A stretch of 64,000 nt of DNA from Persicaria tinctoria (Eukaryota; Streptophyta; Magnoliopsida; Caryophyllales; Polygonaceae): NCBI GenBank assembly GCA_037127255.1, contig JBANSL010000018.1, forward strand, positions 16,279,175 through 16,343,174, given 5' to 3'. Positions 11,183-21,672 of the stretch are shown piece after piece. Numbering within the stretch: the first letter of the stretch is position 1; each line of letters starts with the position of its first letter. Under the pieces are notes generated by a model. That model saw only the letters and a program-made list of their open reading frames with translations, was not told the origin of the DNA and did not search any database. Both the position numbers and the translations under genes were made by a program.

Positions 11183-12135
11183 GGCGAAACTAATTAAAAT
11201 AACCCGACCTTTAAGGGTGTGTTAAAAATATATCCCAACCTTTCAAAGTGTAAGATAAATATCCCGACCTTTAAAGGTGTGTTAAAAATATATCTCAACC
11301 TTTCAAATGTAATATAAATATCTCGACCTTTATAGGTAATGTTAAAATAATATCTCAAAAAAATTTGTACAAAAAAATAGCTAACAAGACATGCATATAT
11401 GACCAAAAAAAATTAATAAAAAAAACTTTAAAAAATCTATATAAAAAAATTATAGATTTACATATCTTTCATCTTTTATATTTTATACACACTATTTTCT
11501 TATAACTCTATATTAAAAACCTTGTTTTATTAAACCACTTTTCTTTTCTTTTTTATCAAGGGAAAGAAATAAATAAATAAAATATAAATATATAAAAAAA
11601 ATGATATATTTAGAAGTGTTTAATATTTTATTTAGATTATTTTTATATTTGAGGGATAACACCCATATTCGTATAATGGACCATTTAACTAATTTCGCAT
11701 TTTTGATGAAAATTTAAAATAGAAAGAAGACTAGTTAGAATTTTAGTAAATAAATTATGTAAAAAAAAATGGAACAATTGAACAAAGAATATGGCCTGGA
11801 AAATTGAAATATAAATAAAGTGTCTTGAATTTTTTTTTAAAAAATAATAAATGAAAAAACTTGTTTTCTTAAACCCTTCTATTAATTTTTTTTATATTTT
11901 TTTATTAATTTAGTTTGCCACATATGTATGCCATGTTAGTTTTTTTTGGTAGAGAATTATTTTATATATTATTTGAACATCACTTATAAAGGTTGATATA
12001 TTTATCTTACATTTGAAAGGTAGGGATATATTTTTAACATATCCTTAAAGGTCGGGATATTTATCTTACATTTGAAAGGTTGAGATATATTTTTAACACA
12101 CCCTTAAAGGTCGGGTTATTTTAATTAGTTTTGCC
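11183..12135. mobile_element. Non-autonomous Mutator-like element (MULE) with long inverted repeats
   Basis: This 953-bp element is flanked by a perfect 9-bp target duplication ATTTTATTA (11174-11182 and 12136-12144), the Mutator signature. The ends are GGCGAAACTAATTAAAATAA and, inverted, GGCAAAACTAATTAAAATAA. The inverted repeats are long, roughly 180 bp. Each is built from tandem units of the type CCCGACCTTTAAGGGTGTGTTAAAAATATAT. The core is AT-rich and has no coding capacity. Confidence 0.85.
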
Positions 12136-12169
12136 ATTTTATTATCAATAAATTTTAGGATAGTTTGCA

Positions 12170-12528
12170 CCAAGCTCTAAGTAGAAGGCCCGAGAGACCG
12201 AGAAGGCACGTGAATAGTGAGAACATGGAAAAGCGGTTGCTAAGTCTCATCGTCAGAAAGACATCGAGTAAAAATCTTTGACAATGAAAAAGACGACTCC
12301 TGGAGAAGTGTGAACCACAAGATGTTCCACTCACCTAGATGAGGATCTCCGGAGACCTCAAACACTATCACGATCTTCATGATCAATAGGGTTGCAGGAT
12401 AGCACCTTCTTCTGAAACTAAACACAAACCATAGAACAAACCACAAAAAGCATAATGACCAACACACCAAGGCATGACGAGGAACAATTTGTCGCAAATA
12501 CACTATTCTTTGGTCTAATAATTTTCAA
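12170..12528. other. Unassigned sequence between two MULEs
   Basis: No gene is supported. GC content is higher than in the flanking elements and there is no inverted-repeat structure. It may be host sequence, or part of the older repeat (possibly the LINE at 16120-20697) into which the MULE at 12538-16040 inserted. Confidence 0.3.
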
Positions 12529-12898
12529 TTCTTTCTTCGGAAATTTCGCGAGGTACCCTCGTGGTATAGCAATTTTCGCCAGGTGTACAGAAATTTGACA
12601 TATTTCGCGTGGTACCCCTGTGTTTTGGGTTGATTTTGTCTCACGCCCTTATGGGTTAAAATGAACGGGAGTGGTTTGGGCTCTGTTATACGCCGATTAA
12701 AAAAAAGAAAAGAAAGAAACAAAGCCAGAAAAAGAAAGAGAGAAACGCATGAAGCAGGTCCTCGTTCGATCTGTGAGGAGACAAAGGCAGCCAGGCAGGA
12801 GAACGAAGTGGCCGCCGGCGAGAATGAAGGCAGGAGTACGCAGATAGAGGGCGGCGACGGTGGCTGAGGCGGCGGCGAGGCAGGTGAGTCACTTGAAT

Positions 12899-12985
12899 CT
12901 AGGGTTTGGGGATTTAGGGGTTAGGGTTTGGGGATTTAGGGGTTAGGGTTTGGGGATTTAGGGGTTAGGGGTTAGGGGTGATGAA
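12899..12985 (+). repeat. Telomere-like tandem repeat
   Basis: A unit of about 22 bp (GGATTTAGGGGTTAGGGTTT) is repeated three times and ends in extra TTAGGGG copies. It contains plant telobox words (TTAGGG/AGGGTTT). It lies just inside a possible first intron of the MULE, where teloboxes often occur in plant genes, so it need not be true telomeric DNA. Confidence 0.6.
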
Positions 12986-13268
12986 ATCATTGATGTTTGG
13001 GGATTTAGGGGTTAGTAATTGGTGACGAAGGACTCGACAGCTGGTGAGAACATGTGATTCTCAATCCCAATTTTCAGATTTTATGCAAAATTAGGGTTTA
13101 GGTTTGAGGACCGTTTTGTGTGATTTGTGTACATGTGAACTCGATCTATTGATGATTTGTGGTTGTTTAGAGGGATTTTGGCTTTGTTTTGATGATTCTA
13201 GGGTTTAGATATCATGGTTTTGTTTTAGATTTGATGAAAATTATAGATTTGGGGGAATTGGGAGACTA

Positions 13269-13544
13269 TTGTGTTCTTGCTGCTGTCATAGTGCTAATAG
13301 GAGCATAGTTTTAGCAGAGGAGAGTGGAAGAGAAAATGAACATAAATTGATCTTTGAGTGGATACCAAAAGCATCTAGTGAGTGTTGTGTTTTTGGCCAT
13401 GATATGGGGAGCTGCATAAAAAGAAAAAGGGAAGATAGCAAGGGAGGGAAACAGGTGTGGTGCCCAAAAGGGTGGGTTGCTGCAGTGAGCAATGCAACAG
13501 GAAAAGAAAAAGGAAAGAAGCTGGCTACTGAAGCTGCTAGCTAG
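13269..13544 (+). pseudogene. Zinc-knuckle fragment of a DUF4283-type retroelement protein
   Basis: A 91-codon open frame contains IFEWIPKASSECCVFGHD, MGSC and KQVWCPKGW. This matches the typical block WIPKFCSHCxVFGHxxxxC...KQVWVPK of plant LINE-associated DUF4283/CCHC proteins. The first cysteine of the knuckle is replaced by serine, so the copy is decayed. It sits inside the MULE and was probably captured by it, or retroposed into it. Confidence 0.55.
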
Positions 13545-13739
13545 GCATGTCATTTGGGAGTTCAAGTCTTATCTTCACTGCTTGTTTCCTGGAGATACAT
13601 TTGAATTAATGGATTTGAGAGTTCAAGTTCTATATAGTTGGGGACTGGAATTTTTAGCTGTCATGTTTTAATTGCTTGAAAGTTGAAACTGGCTTTATCC
13701 ATTCTGCTGCAAAATTATTACCTTAATTCTTATTTTGAA

Positions 13740-13806
13740 GCCTATTAGCTCAAACAGGGAGAGCATGTGCTTATGCACAATATGCGGGTTCGACTCCCGC
13801 GCAGGC
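13740..13806 (+). tRNA. tRNA-like sequence (probable pseudo-tRNA)
   Basis: It starts GCCTATTAGCTCAAA and ends GGGTTCGACTCCCGCGCAGGC. The acceptor stem partly pairs (GCCT/AGGC), the T-arm GCGGG-TTCGACT-CCCGC is perfect, and the B-box GGTTCGACTCC is intact. The anticodon arm TGTGC-TTAT-GCACA closes a four-base loop instead of seven, so no anticodon can be assigned. Confidence 0.45.
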
Positions 13807-14765
13807 TTATATAAAAGATATAAAAGATTGATGGTTTGTAATTGACATATTTGCAAAGTTTAGCTGTCATAATTTTCATTTACCACTGAATCAATTTGTT
13901 GAAATTTTAATTCTTATACATTATACTTTGTTCTATTCAAACATATGTGAAATAATATTATAGTTTTGGAACACTAATTCAATGTAGCAAACTCAGTGGA
14001 AATGCCATGGAAACTTTCCAAGAATAATCAGATGGTTTGTTAATACTGTTGTTCTCATTTCTAGCATGCATTCACTTGCAATCTTTATTTCTTTCACTAG
14101 GTTGGGGTTGATGATCCCAACTATTGGATAAGTGCATATGAGCACTAGGAAACAAAACTAAACTAAAAGCTGAATCATGTTTTTGGAACACTAGGTTGCT
14201 GCTCTCTTTTTCTTATGCATAATTAATGTCATTTTTAAAGCTGAATCATGTTATAATATACATGAAAGGAAGAATTTTAGTAAAGCAATTTTTGAGAAAA
14301 TACATGATCCAACATCACTGCATCAGGAAACAAAACTAAATTAAAATTTATATAGAATCTTCATGTTCGCCCGTTGATCACTAAGGACAGCTACATACAT
14401 GATCCAACATCACTACATCAGCAAACAAAACTAAAATTTATGCAAAATTCAAGTTGCATATAACGAATGATACGAGAAAATGAGTGGGAAAGGAACGTGT
14501 TTCATTAAGGAGGCAGAATACAGAGACAGAGCATACAAGAGCATCAGCAGATACCTAGAATTCAAATTATGCGCGCTCTACTGTCATATGCAAGCTATAA
14601 CTTCTAATAATTCAAATGCAAGCTAAATTTGTTATGAAATTTCATAAATTCTTGATCGTATGCTTACATGAAATCAAAAATTAGTAGAGTAAAATAAAAG
14701 TTGAATTCATAAAGTCTTAATGTTCAAAGTTTAACTCAATCGTGAACTTTCGTTTGCTTATATTA

Positions 14766-14830
14766 GCCTAGTGGGAGTCGAACCCACATCTTGTGCATAA
14801 GCGCGTGCTCTTCCATTTGAGCTAATAGGC
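14766..14830 (-). tRNA. tRNA-like sequence, second copy in opposite orientation
   Basis: On the minus strand it starts GCCTATTAGCTCAAATGG and ends GTGGGTTCGACTCCCAC plus TAGGC. It shares its first 15 bases and the B-box with the copy at 13740-13806, and the flank TTTTGAA before it is also shared. The T-stem is perfect and the anticodon arm is irregular. The two copies face each other about 1 kb apart. Confidence 0.45.
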
Positions 14831-14925
14831 TTCAAAACAAGCTTCAAAGAAAAATTTACAATATCTCAACACGGACTTAAAATTGAACATGAATCTTCGG
14901 TTTAAAAACTAAATTGAACACAACA

Positions 14926-14962
14926 GATTATCTAAGCATGTGCTCTTCCGTTTTAGCTAATT
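14926..14962 (-). repeat. 5' half of a third tRNA-like copy
   Basis: On the minus strand it reads TTAGCTAAAACGGAAGAGCA followed by CATGCTTAGAT. This corresponds to the D-arm and the start of the anticodon arm of the other two tRNA-like pieces. The 3' half with the B-box is missing. Confidence 0.4.
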
Positions 14963-16266
14963 TTCATGAGCAACTCATGATATATTTGTGATGTATAATA
15001 GGTGTGCTGCAAATTCAAGAGTCAAGAAATTCAACTTAAAAGTTTGCAATTTACATATGGATAATTTTTTCAGATTGAGATGAAACAATTAAAATTTTGT
15101 CCATAGCAGAACATAGCAGACCGAGCTTCATTTCTTATAGAATGAAAGGAGAGTAAACTTCATTGAGATAAAACAATAGAATACAGAATGAACATGTAAC
15201 TTCATTTTTTACACTAAAATCAGAACACATCACACTGAAATGAACTTTAAGTTGAACTCAATTTACATTGAATTGAATTGAATGAACAGATGATAGAGAT
15301 AGAAATAGATGATAGAGTTCTTGGCTCAATCAAGCCAAATAAACAAAATATCAATAAATCTTTGAATGTTGGTCTTTCTATTCAATTGGCTTTGGCTAGC
15401 AAAAGATAGTCAAGGCTTCCAAGAAAGGCACAGAACACCTAGGACAAGGCAGAGAACTCATACACAAATCAACCCTAATGACCGAAAATCTACACAAATC
15501 ATACCCATCAGTTGTTGTGACATTTCTGGAACACCCATTTACGTTTTTGTCAAAAAAAAAGAATGGAAATCAATTGGATTTCGAAAATCCCCAATTCAGA
15601 AATACCCAAAATCACACAACACTAATTCGAAAATCCTCAATTCGAAAGAGCTCTCTAATTCAAAATCCACAATTCAAAACCCTAATTCACAACTTACCTC
15701 CAGGTTGGGGTCGTCTTTGATATAGAGTCTCGCTCCAGGTTGTAGGCGGTGACGCGGTGTCGAGCGGATGTGTCTCCATCTTCTCTCTGTCGAGTTTCGC
15801 ACGAGTTCTCTCCATAGCTATCACCTTTCGCACGAGTTCTCTCTGTCGACTTTCTTTTTTCTTTTTTCTTTTTTCTTTTTAATTAAAACCTAACGGAGAA
15901 GAACAACCCGGTTAATTTTAACATTGCAAGGGCACGATGCGAATTAGATTAATACCACAGGGGTACCACGCGAATATTGTCAAACTTCTGTACACCCCGT
16001 GAAAATTGCAATACCTCAGGGGTACCTCGCGAAATTTCCGTTCTTTCTTCTATAGTTTTGTTTTTTCAATTCATTTTTCTTTTGCACTATTAATTATTTT
16101 AAATTTGTGAAGGAAAGCTTTTTTTAACCGAAAAGAATTTGGAAGATTGGCGTAACTAAGAGTATCCTTAAGGATGATACTACGGAAAACAACATCAAAA
16201 TAGAGCAGGAGTAGGAAGATCCTAGATGAGATAGACGGTCCGCTGCTCGATTATCTTCCCTAAAGA

Positions 16267-17168
16267 CAGAGGCGGATCCAAGGGGTGGCTGAAGCCCCTC
16301 CCTATCCGGACTTGTTTTTGTAATATATAAAAGTTAAGGAGAGATAAACAACTTAGATAATATGGCCCAGTGGTTAGGACGCGGGAGGGATTTAATTCAG
16401 ATCCATTAGCCCCCCAGGTTCGACGCCCATTACCCCCCACCCTTTTTTGTATCTTTTTAAAAAAAAAAAATCAGAAGCCCTCTTCTCCTTTTTTTCTTTA
16501 TCTTTTTTTTAAGAAAAATTTTAGTTAGTTTTCTTCCTCCTACTTTTAATTTGATCGTTTTTAAGTTCAATTGGTTGAGTTCAAAATCAATTTAGATTAT
16601 TTTTTGGATTTAAAAATCAATTTGGGAGAAATTTCATTTAGGGTTTTTGATTTATGAGACATAAATTTGTGGTTTGTGATTTGAAATTGTGGTTTGTGGT
16701 GAGAAATAAATTTGTGAATTTGTTGTTTGTGATTTGGAATTGTGGTTTGTGATTGTAGTTGTGAGAAATGGATTTGGTGAATTTGTGATTTGAAATCGTG
16801 GTTTGTGGACTAGTTTAGATGAGAATCTATTTAGATTAGAATTTGTGGATTTGAGAATCAATTTAGGTAAATTTCGATTAGGGTTTGTGATTTTGCTAAT
16901 GAATTTGTGGATTTAAGTAGCAGTTTGGGGTAAATTTGTGGATTTGAGAATCAAATTACATTGTGGATTGGAAGTAGGGAGTTTTAAGTTGAATTTTATA
17001 TATTGATAGAGTTTGATTTGAATGATTTGTTGAATTTGAGAAATAACATTAGTTATAATGACTTATTTGGTTCATATGGACAAAAATCTTGTTTAACGAG
17101 GAGCATCGTTCCTATATCCCTTTGTATTTTTCAGCCCCCCTCTGATAAAAATCATAGATCCGCCACTG
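16267..17168. mobile_element. hAT element with CAGTGGCGGATC ends
   Basis: The ends are CAGAGGCGGATCCA at the left and CAGTGGCGGATCTA read inward from the right. They are flanked by a perfect 8-bp duplication CCTAAAGA (16259-16266 and 17169-17176). Inside are a tRNA-like segment (16362-16448) and, at about 16660-16810, a loose minisatellite of GTGGTTTGTGATTTGAAATT words. It inserted into the RNase H domain of the LINE; without it the LINE reads on into EDNRAADRL. No transposase was found. Confidence 0.88.
16362..16448 (+). repeat. tRNA-derived segment with Pol III box A, box B and a T6 terminator
   Basis: TGGCCCAGTGG (16363-16373) fits box A and GGTTCGACGCC (16418-16428) fits box B, 45 bp apart. 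A run of six T (16443-16448) follows, as a Pol III stop signal. This may be a SINE head or pseudo-tRNA carried inside the hAT element. Confidence 0.45.
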
Positions 17169-17769
17169 CCTAAAGATGCGAGAGATCTCAAATCCTGTAA
17201 AGAGATGGAGATAACAAAGAGACAGATATAATATAAGCATCTCAATCTCGCTAGAACACGAAGTCTTAAGATTGTTAATAGTGCTAAGGTGTTGTCACCT
17301 TCAATACAAATGTTTTTGATTTTAAGTTTGATGGCCTTTGAAATGTCTTTCCACATGTTGTAGCCCTTTGCATCAATAATGGAGAGGAAAGGTGGATTTC
17401 CGACTTCTGAAAAAAGGTCAGAACCGCTGTCATCGCGAATGAGGAAGCCGTAAATTCCGATGTTAGTGTTGGAAACTACACCATCGAAATTCAGTTTGCA
17501 CTATTATGGCTTAGGCTTAGACCATTTACAACGTAGGCGAGATGCCTTGTGGGTTGCTATACACAGTTTTGGTGGCTCTGAGTCTAGATCCTTATCTATT
17601 TATTTGGTTTTGTTCCAATTGCATATTTGTTCAGTGATGATGGATACTAAGGCTCCGAGATCTGGATTAATGTTGTCAGAGAGAGTCTTGTTACGGAAAT
17701 ACCAGATGCTCCACTATGCGAACACAAGGGTGGAAAACGCCTGAATTCCTAGGTCAGATCTAAGGTTAA

Positions 17770-18060
17770 TCAATGTTCAGTTGTAATGGTTGAGGCGACG
17801 TAGGTTGAATTAACTTTGTTAGCTATTTGTGGTAAAAGTAGTTGGATTGTGGCTTTTGATATTGGACAGTTAAATAAGAGATGCTCAATGTTCTCATAAT
17901 TCATGTTACAGAGTGGACAATTAGTTGGGATATACCGAACCCCCGGTAGGCCAGTTTGGTGGAGGTAGGGAGGCCATCTTTGGTGATCCACCGAATGAAC
18001 TCCTTGATCTTAGGCAAAGTGTCTAGTTTCCAGATTCAATGGAAGTCGGATCGCTTGTGA
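17770..18060 (-). pseudogene. LINE zinc-binding region (zf-RVT)
   Basis: The minus-strand translation contains WKLDTLPKIKEFIRWITKDG followed, after a frame change, by a CPLC...H..FNCP block with the cysteine/histidine spacing of the zf-RVT domain. This domain lies between reverse transcriptase and RNase H in plant L1 elements, which fits its position here. It is interrupted by a frameshift. Confidence 0.75.
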
Positions 18061-18373
18061 TTCTTAGCATTATGGATCATTTCATGACATAGGTAGTGGA
18101 GAACCAACCGTTACTCCATCTCTAGTACAGTCTGTCTTGATTAATGAATTTAGGTATAGGGATTTGGGTGATGGAGTTAATGATGCTTGTGTTCAGGTGG
18201 CTATGAATTGTGGATTGAAGTTTATTAATATCCTAAGTTTTGTCAGCTTTGATGAAGGAGCCAACCTCAAGGTCATGATTAGTATGTGTAAAGTCAGTGG
18301 CCTGGGTCCATAAGGGAGCATGGCCCAGTCAGTTATCATACGTACCAGACATTAATGGAATCGCCATTTCCAA

Positions 18374-19112
18374 TTAGACTCGGACAAATGCGGGCGCGGG
18401 TTGGGTTTGAGACGGGTTTTACACGAGATTTTATCCCGGTGTTGCGGGCGCGGGCCGGACTAAGCCCGCTTAACGGGTTGAAAGTCGTGTCAAAGCCCGT
18501 CCGGAATTGCGGGCGCGGGCTACCCGCGGGTACCCACAATAATATATGTATACATACTGGATTATATACACTAATATATTTATACACTGTTTTTTTTTTT
18601 GTTAATGCATATATGTATACATACTTATATACTATATTTATACACTGTGTACTACGTAGTATTCAATATATATACACTATTCTATATGTATACTCTACAT
18701 TTACACTATTCTACTGTTTTTTTTTGTATACATACTGTTTTTGAATTGTACGTATACATATTTATATGTGTATAGTAAATAGTAATATATGTATACATAC
18801 ATTTTTTTTTGAAGCGGTAGACTATTTTTTTATACACTATTCTATATATATTTGTATACACAAAAAACAATAATCAATAATATATGTATATATACACTAT
18901 AATATATATTTTAATAATTTTAATAAAAAAAATAGCCCCGTTACGGGCTTAGCGGTCCGCAACGGGTACATTGGGCTTCCCAATCCCGTACCCGCTGCGG
19001 CCGCGGGCCGGACTTCGCAGCCCGCATGAGCTTTTCCCTATGTCCATGCCCGCCCATATTAGCGGGCGGGCAGGGCGGGCCGAGCGGGCCGGCCCGCATT
19101 TGGCCAGATCTA
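18374..19112. mobile_element. hAT-type MITE with GCGGGC/GCCCGC arms
   Basis: The ends are TAGACTCGGACAAATGCGGG and TAGATCTGGCCAAATGCGGG, read inward. They are flanked by a perfect 8-bp duplication TTTCCAAT (18366-18373 and 19113-19120). The arms are GC-rich (GGGCGCGGGC words) and the core is a long AT-rich stretch of TATACACTATT/ATGTATACATAC repeats. It inserted into the IGNGDSINVW motif of the LINE. No coding capacity. Confidence 0.9.
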
Positions 19113-19470
19113 TTTCCAATGCTCTAGTTAAGTCCCTTTTTTAAAAGGGGAAGGAGATTTGTGAGTTTTGCACATTGTGAGGAAGTGTTTCCTTTCTTGG
19201 TGTATTGAAGAATAGTTTTTTCCTCGAGGTATTTTTGCGTGATTAATATTACCCACGAGTTATTGGTTCTGCTAGAATTTTCCAAATAAGTTTTAGTTGT
19301 AATGTTTTGTTCATGTCCTCCAAGGATCGAAGCCCAAGACCCCCATTCTCGTGTGATTTACGGACATCAAACTAGCTGATAAGGGGTCTATGCTTAGGTT
19401 ATTTGTTCCAGAGGAAAAGTCTGTTAATTTTATCCAATTCTTTATGGATGGATGATGGTAACATGAAACA

Positions 19471-20440
19471 CTAAATTAAGTAAAGTGGTTTAACTGCTAA
19501 GTTCGATTTTATAAGAGTGCAGCGACCGACTTGAGAGAGGTTGTTGGTAGTCCGTTTTGGAAGTTGGTTTCTACTGGAAGTAACAACTTCTTCAAACGTT
19601 GAATTTGTAACTTTACCGGATATGACCGAGCATCCGAGGTATTTGCCTAAGTTGTTGGTGTACGGTATATTCAGTTCGTTATGAATAGTAGTTTTTATGG
19701 GGGCATCAATGTTCAAAGTAGCTTGAAAGGCAGATTTGTTCAGATTAATTCTTTGTCTCGGAAATTTGCTATAAATTTGTGAGATCATATTGATTTGATC
19801 ACTGACAGTTTTCATCAGATTAATTCTAGGTTGTAAGGATCCTTGCTGTAATCCTCGGGCCAGCAGTACTTCGGAGACCTGAAGGAATAGATAGGGTGAC
19901 AAATGATCATGTTGGCGAAGGCCAAAGGCTTAAATATTTTTGTTGATCGGTTCGTTGTTGACTAGTACTGAGTAGGTGACAATTGTTATACATTCCGTGA
20001 TCTAGGAAATGAATCGATTTCTGAATCCGAACCTTTTGAGAATATCAAAGAGGAGATCCCAACGAACCATGTCAAAAGCCTTTTCCATGTCGAGTTTAAC
20101 AGTCATCCAACCGGATTTTCCTTTTTTCTGTTGGAAAGAGTGGAAGATTTCATTGACTATAAGAATATTGTCTTGGATAGATTGTTTTGGGATGAAAACA
20201 CTTTGAAGCGGATGTATTAGTTTGGGTAGGACTTGTACGCACGTAAGTCTGGAAGCTAGGATTTTGGAGATAATCTTGTATATGGTGGAGCAGAGATTAA
20301 TAGGTCTGAAATTGTTCGCGGTTAATGGGTTATCACATTTGGATATAAGAGCTATAAATTGTTCGCGGTGATTTATCGCTTGCTAAGTTAAAGACTACTG
20401 ATTTGATCGATTTCGTTGTTGGAGATTGGGTGGGTGAGCC
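19471..20440 (-). pseudogene. LINE reverse transcriptase remnant
   Basis: The minus strand gives SPYLFLQVSEVLLARGLQQG, SKFPRQRINLNKSAFQ and NLGKYLGCSV. Upstream (20050-20400) it gives ANNFRPINLCSTIYKIISKI and LDMEKAFDMVRWD. These are RVT_1 motifs of plant L1 elements in the right order. Stops and a deletion remove the catalytic YADD-type block between LQQG and the QRINLNKS block. Confidence 0.8.
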
Positions 20441-20697
20441 ATTCGTTGTACGAGAAAGAGACCTCGGGGGAGATATCCAACAACCAACAATGGCCATGGC
20501 ATCTAGAGGGGCAGAGAAGTGCATAGAAAATTCTGTTTTAATTTCAACCCTTGCTCACTTATCGAATTTCATCCCTTGCTCACTTATCGAGGAGAGAGTA
20601 ATGTCATCATTGGTTTGAAATGTTTTAATGATACTCCTGTTTCGTCTACCTGTTGCGATGCTGTGGAAATATTTTGAGTTTGTGTCCGACTCAGTTT

Positions 20698-21075
20698 AGT
20701 TGAACGAATAATTATTTATATAGATACGAATAATAGTGTAGGTACATACACACCTGTTTGTATACATATGAACAATCGCTCCTATGCATACGAATAGCAT
20801 CAATTTATTACACACAACTAACAAGAAAGGTAATTAATATTACTTTCACCATTAATTAAAGATAATAAATATCATTAGTAGATATGAATAATCGTTTCTA
20901 CCCATACAAATAACTTAATCTATTATATCTAACTCAATCTAGTTAAACGAATAACTATACATATGAATCATATGATCGAATAATAGTTCATATATATATA
21001 TACATGCAAATAATCATTTGTATACATACGAATAATAATCATTTGTAACTACCCCGGTCGAGGGAGTACGTGCAA
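20698..21075. other. AT-rich intergenic stretch with degenerate repeats
   Basis: It contains many near-copies of words such as ACGAATAATCATTTGTATAC and ACATACGAATAA, a decayed tandem repeat. I see no gene. Confidence 0.4.
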
Positions 21076-21420
21076 TCAAGCGGTGGCAACAAGGGAATCC
21101 TTGATGAACAAGGCACGTATAGCCCACGGAACAGCCAAATCAGTGAAGACTCCACCGGCTAGGGTGATCGACAACAACGAGACGAGTCTGCATAAATCAG
21201 CGACCTTGGGATACAAATGTTTGAGGAAAACGGTCATCACACCTCCAAAAAAGGCGAAGTTGAGGCCTAATACGAAGGCTTGGAAGTAAGAGGGCCTGCC
21301 TTTAAAGATGATCGTCGGGACAGGGCTTCCGTCTATCTTCTCGTAGGGAAATTGTAGCAACGAAAACACGGCAGTGAAGGAGATGGCGGATATAATCTCC
21401 TCCACAGAGTATTTCCCCAT
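21076..21420 (-). CDS. Small multi-pass membrane protein of unknown function
   Basis: An open frame of 114 codons starting MGKYSVEEIISAISFTAVFS. The ATG at 21418-21420 is preferred because the start is conserved in a second copy at 56823. I do not recognise the family. Three hydrophobic segments are visible, at about residues 8-24, 45-66 and 76-104, separated by short charged loops (FPYEKIDG and FLKHLYPK). A TATA box lies about 113 bp upstream. The region from here to about 21600 has an inverted, frameshifted copy at 56690-57153 that shares the proximal promoter too. Intact frame, TATA box and a conserved paralogue make this a real gene rather than chance. Confidence 0.72.
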   Translation of the reverse strand: MGKYSVEEIISAISFTAVFSLLQFPYEKIDGSPVPTIIFKGRPSYFQAFVLGLNFAFFGGVMTVFLKHLYPKVADLCRLVSLLSITLAGGVFTDLAVPWAIRALFIKDSLVATA

Positions 21421-21532
21421 ATTATTATATGATCGATCGATCAAGAAGAAGAAAGATATGATTTAAGCTTGTTGGATGGCACCTACAACAATTTGAACAT
21501 CAGAAGAAGAGTTTGTAATTCCAACCAGCTGG

Positions 21533-21544
21533 TTTATATATATA
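21533..21544 (-). promoter_or_regulatory. TATA box of the small membrane-protein gene
   Basis: TATATATATAAA on the minus strand, about 113 bp upstream of the ATG. The copy at 56.7 kb has CATATAAACC at the equivalent place, next to the shared phrase GATGGGCCATCTTTGGGC. Confidence 0.6.
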
Positions 21545-21672
21545 GATGGGCCATCTTTGGGCTATTAAGCCAGCCCATTTACAGCCGACTTAGTCTCTTC
21601 GATCATACCGAGTAACCGACGTACAGTCATACGCTCGTATTTTCTGTTTTCTAGATAGGAGAGTAAATTAAT

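Larger units (their letters stand above)
12538..16040. mobile_element. 3.5-kb Mutator-like element with tRNA-like and captured sequences
   Basis: The element is flanked by a perfect 9-bp duplication TTCTTTCTT (12529-12537 and 16041-16049). Both ends read CGGAAATTTCGCGAGGTACC inward. The inverted repeats extend about 150 bp, with shared phrases such as GTGTACAGAA and CGCGTGGTACCCCTGTG. No MULE transposase was recognised, so it is non-autonomous. The cargo includes a telomere-like repeat tract, a decayed zinc-knuckle coding fragment and three tRNA-like pieces. Near each end there is exon-like sequence with a splice donor pointing inward: GCAG/GTGAGT near 12881 on plus, and GGAG/GTAAGT near 15701 on minus. 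That pattern fits a Pack-MULE whose ends drive transcription inward. Confidence 0.82.
16120..20697 (-). mobile_element. 5'-truncated, decayed L1-type LINE (ORF2), interrupted by two hAT elements
   Basis: On the minus strand, from high to low coordinates, the translation shows the ordered parts of a plant L1 ORF2. First comes the linker after the endonuclease (KYFHSIATGRRNRS, near 20650). Then come reverse transcriptase blocks (SGWMTVKLDMEKAFDMVRWD near 20100; NLGKYLGCSV near 19640), IGNGDSINVWYV near 18350, and a zf-RVT zinc finger with CPLCNMNYENIEHLLFNCP near 17870. Last is RNase H (KLNFDGVVSNTNIGIYGFLIR near 17470; INICIEGDN-like block near 17300; EDNRAADRLSHLGSS near 16240). There are many stops and frameshifts, and the FADD/YADD catalytic block is missing. 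Removing the two hAT insertions rejoins the LINE sequence at each site. Confidence 0.85.

Noticed and set aside
12899..12985. Interstitial telomere
   Set aside because: Only a few degenerate units inside a MULE, at a place where teloboxes are common in plant gene leaders.
15366..15725. 119-codon plus-strand frame near the right end of the MULE
   Set aside because: Low-complexity S/N/K/P composition, overlapping a second frame; the opposite strand shows exon-like sequence with a splice donor.
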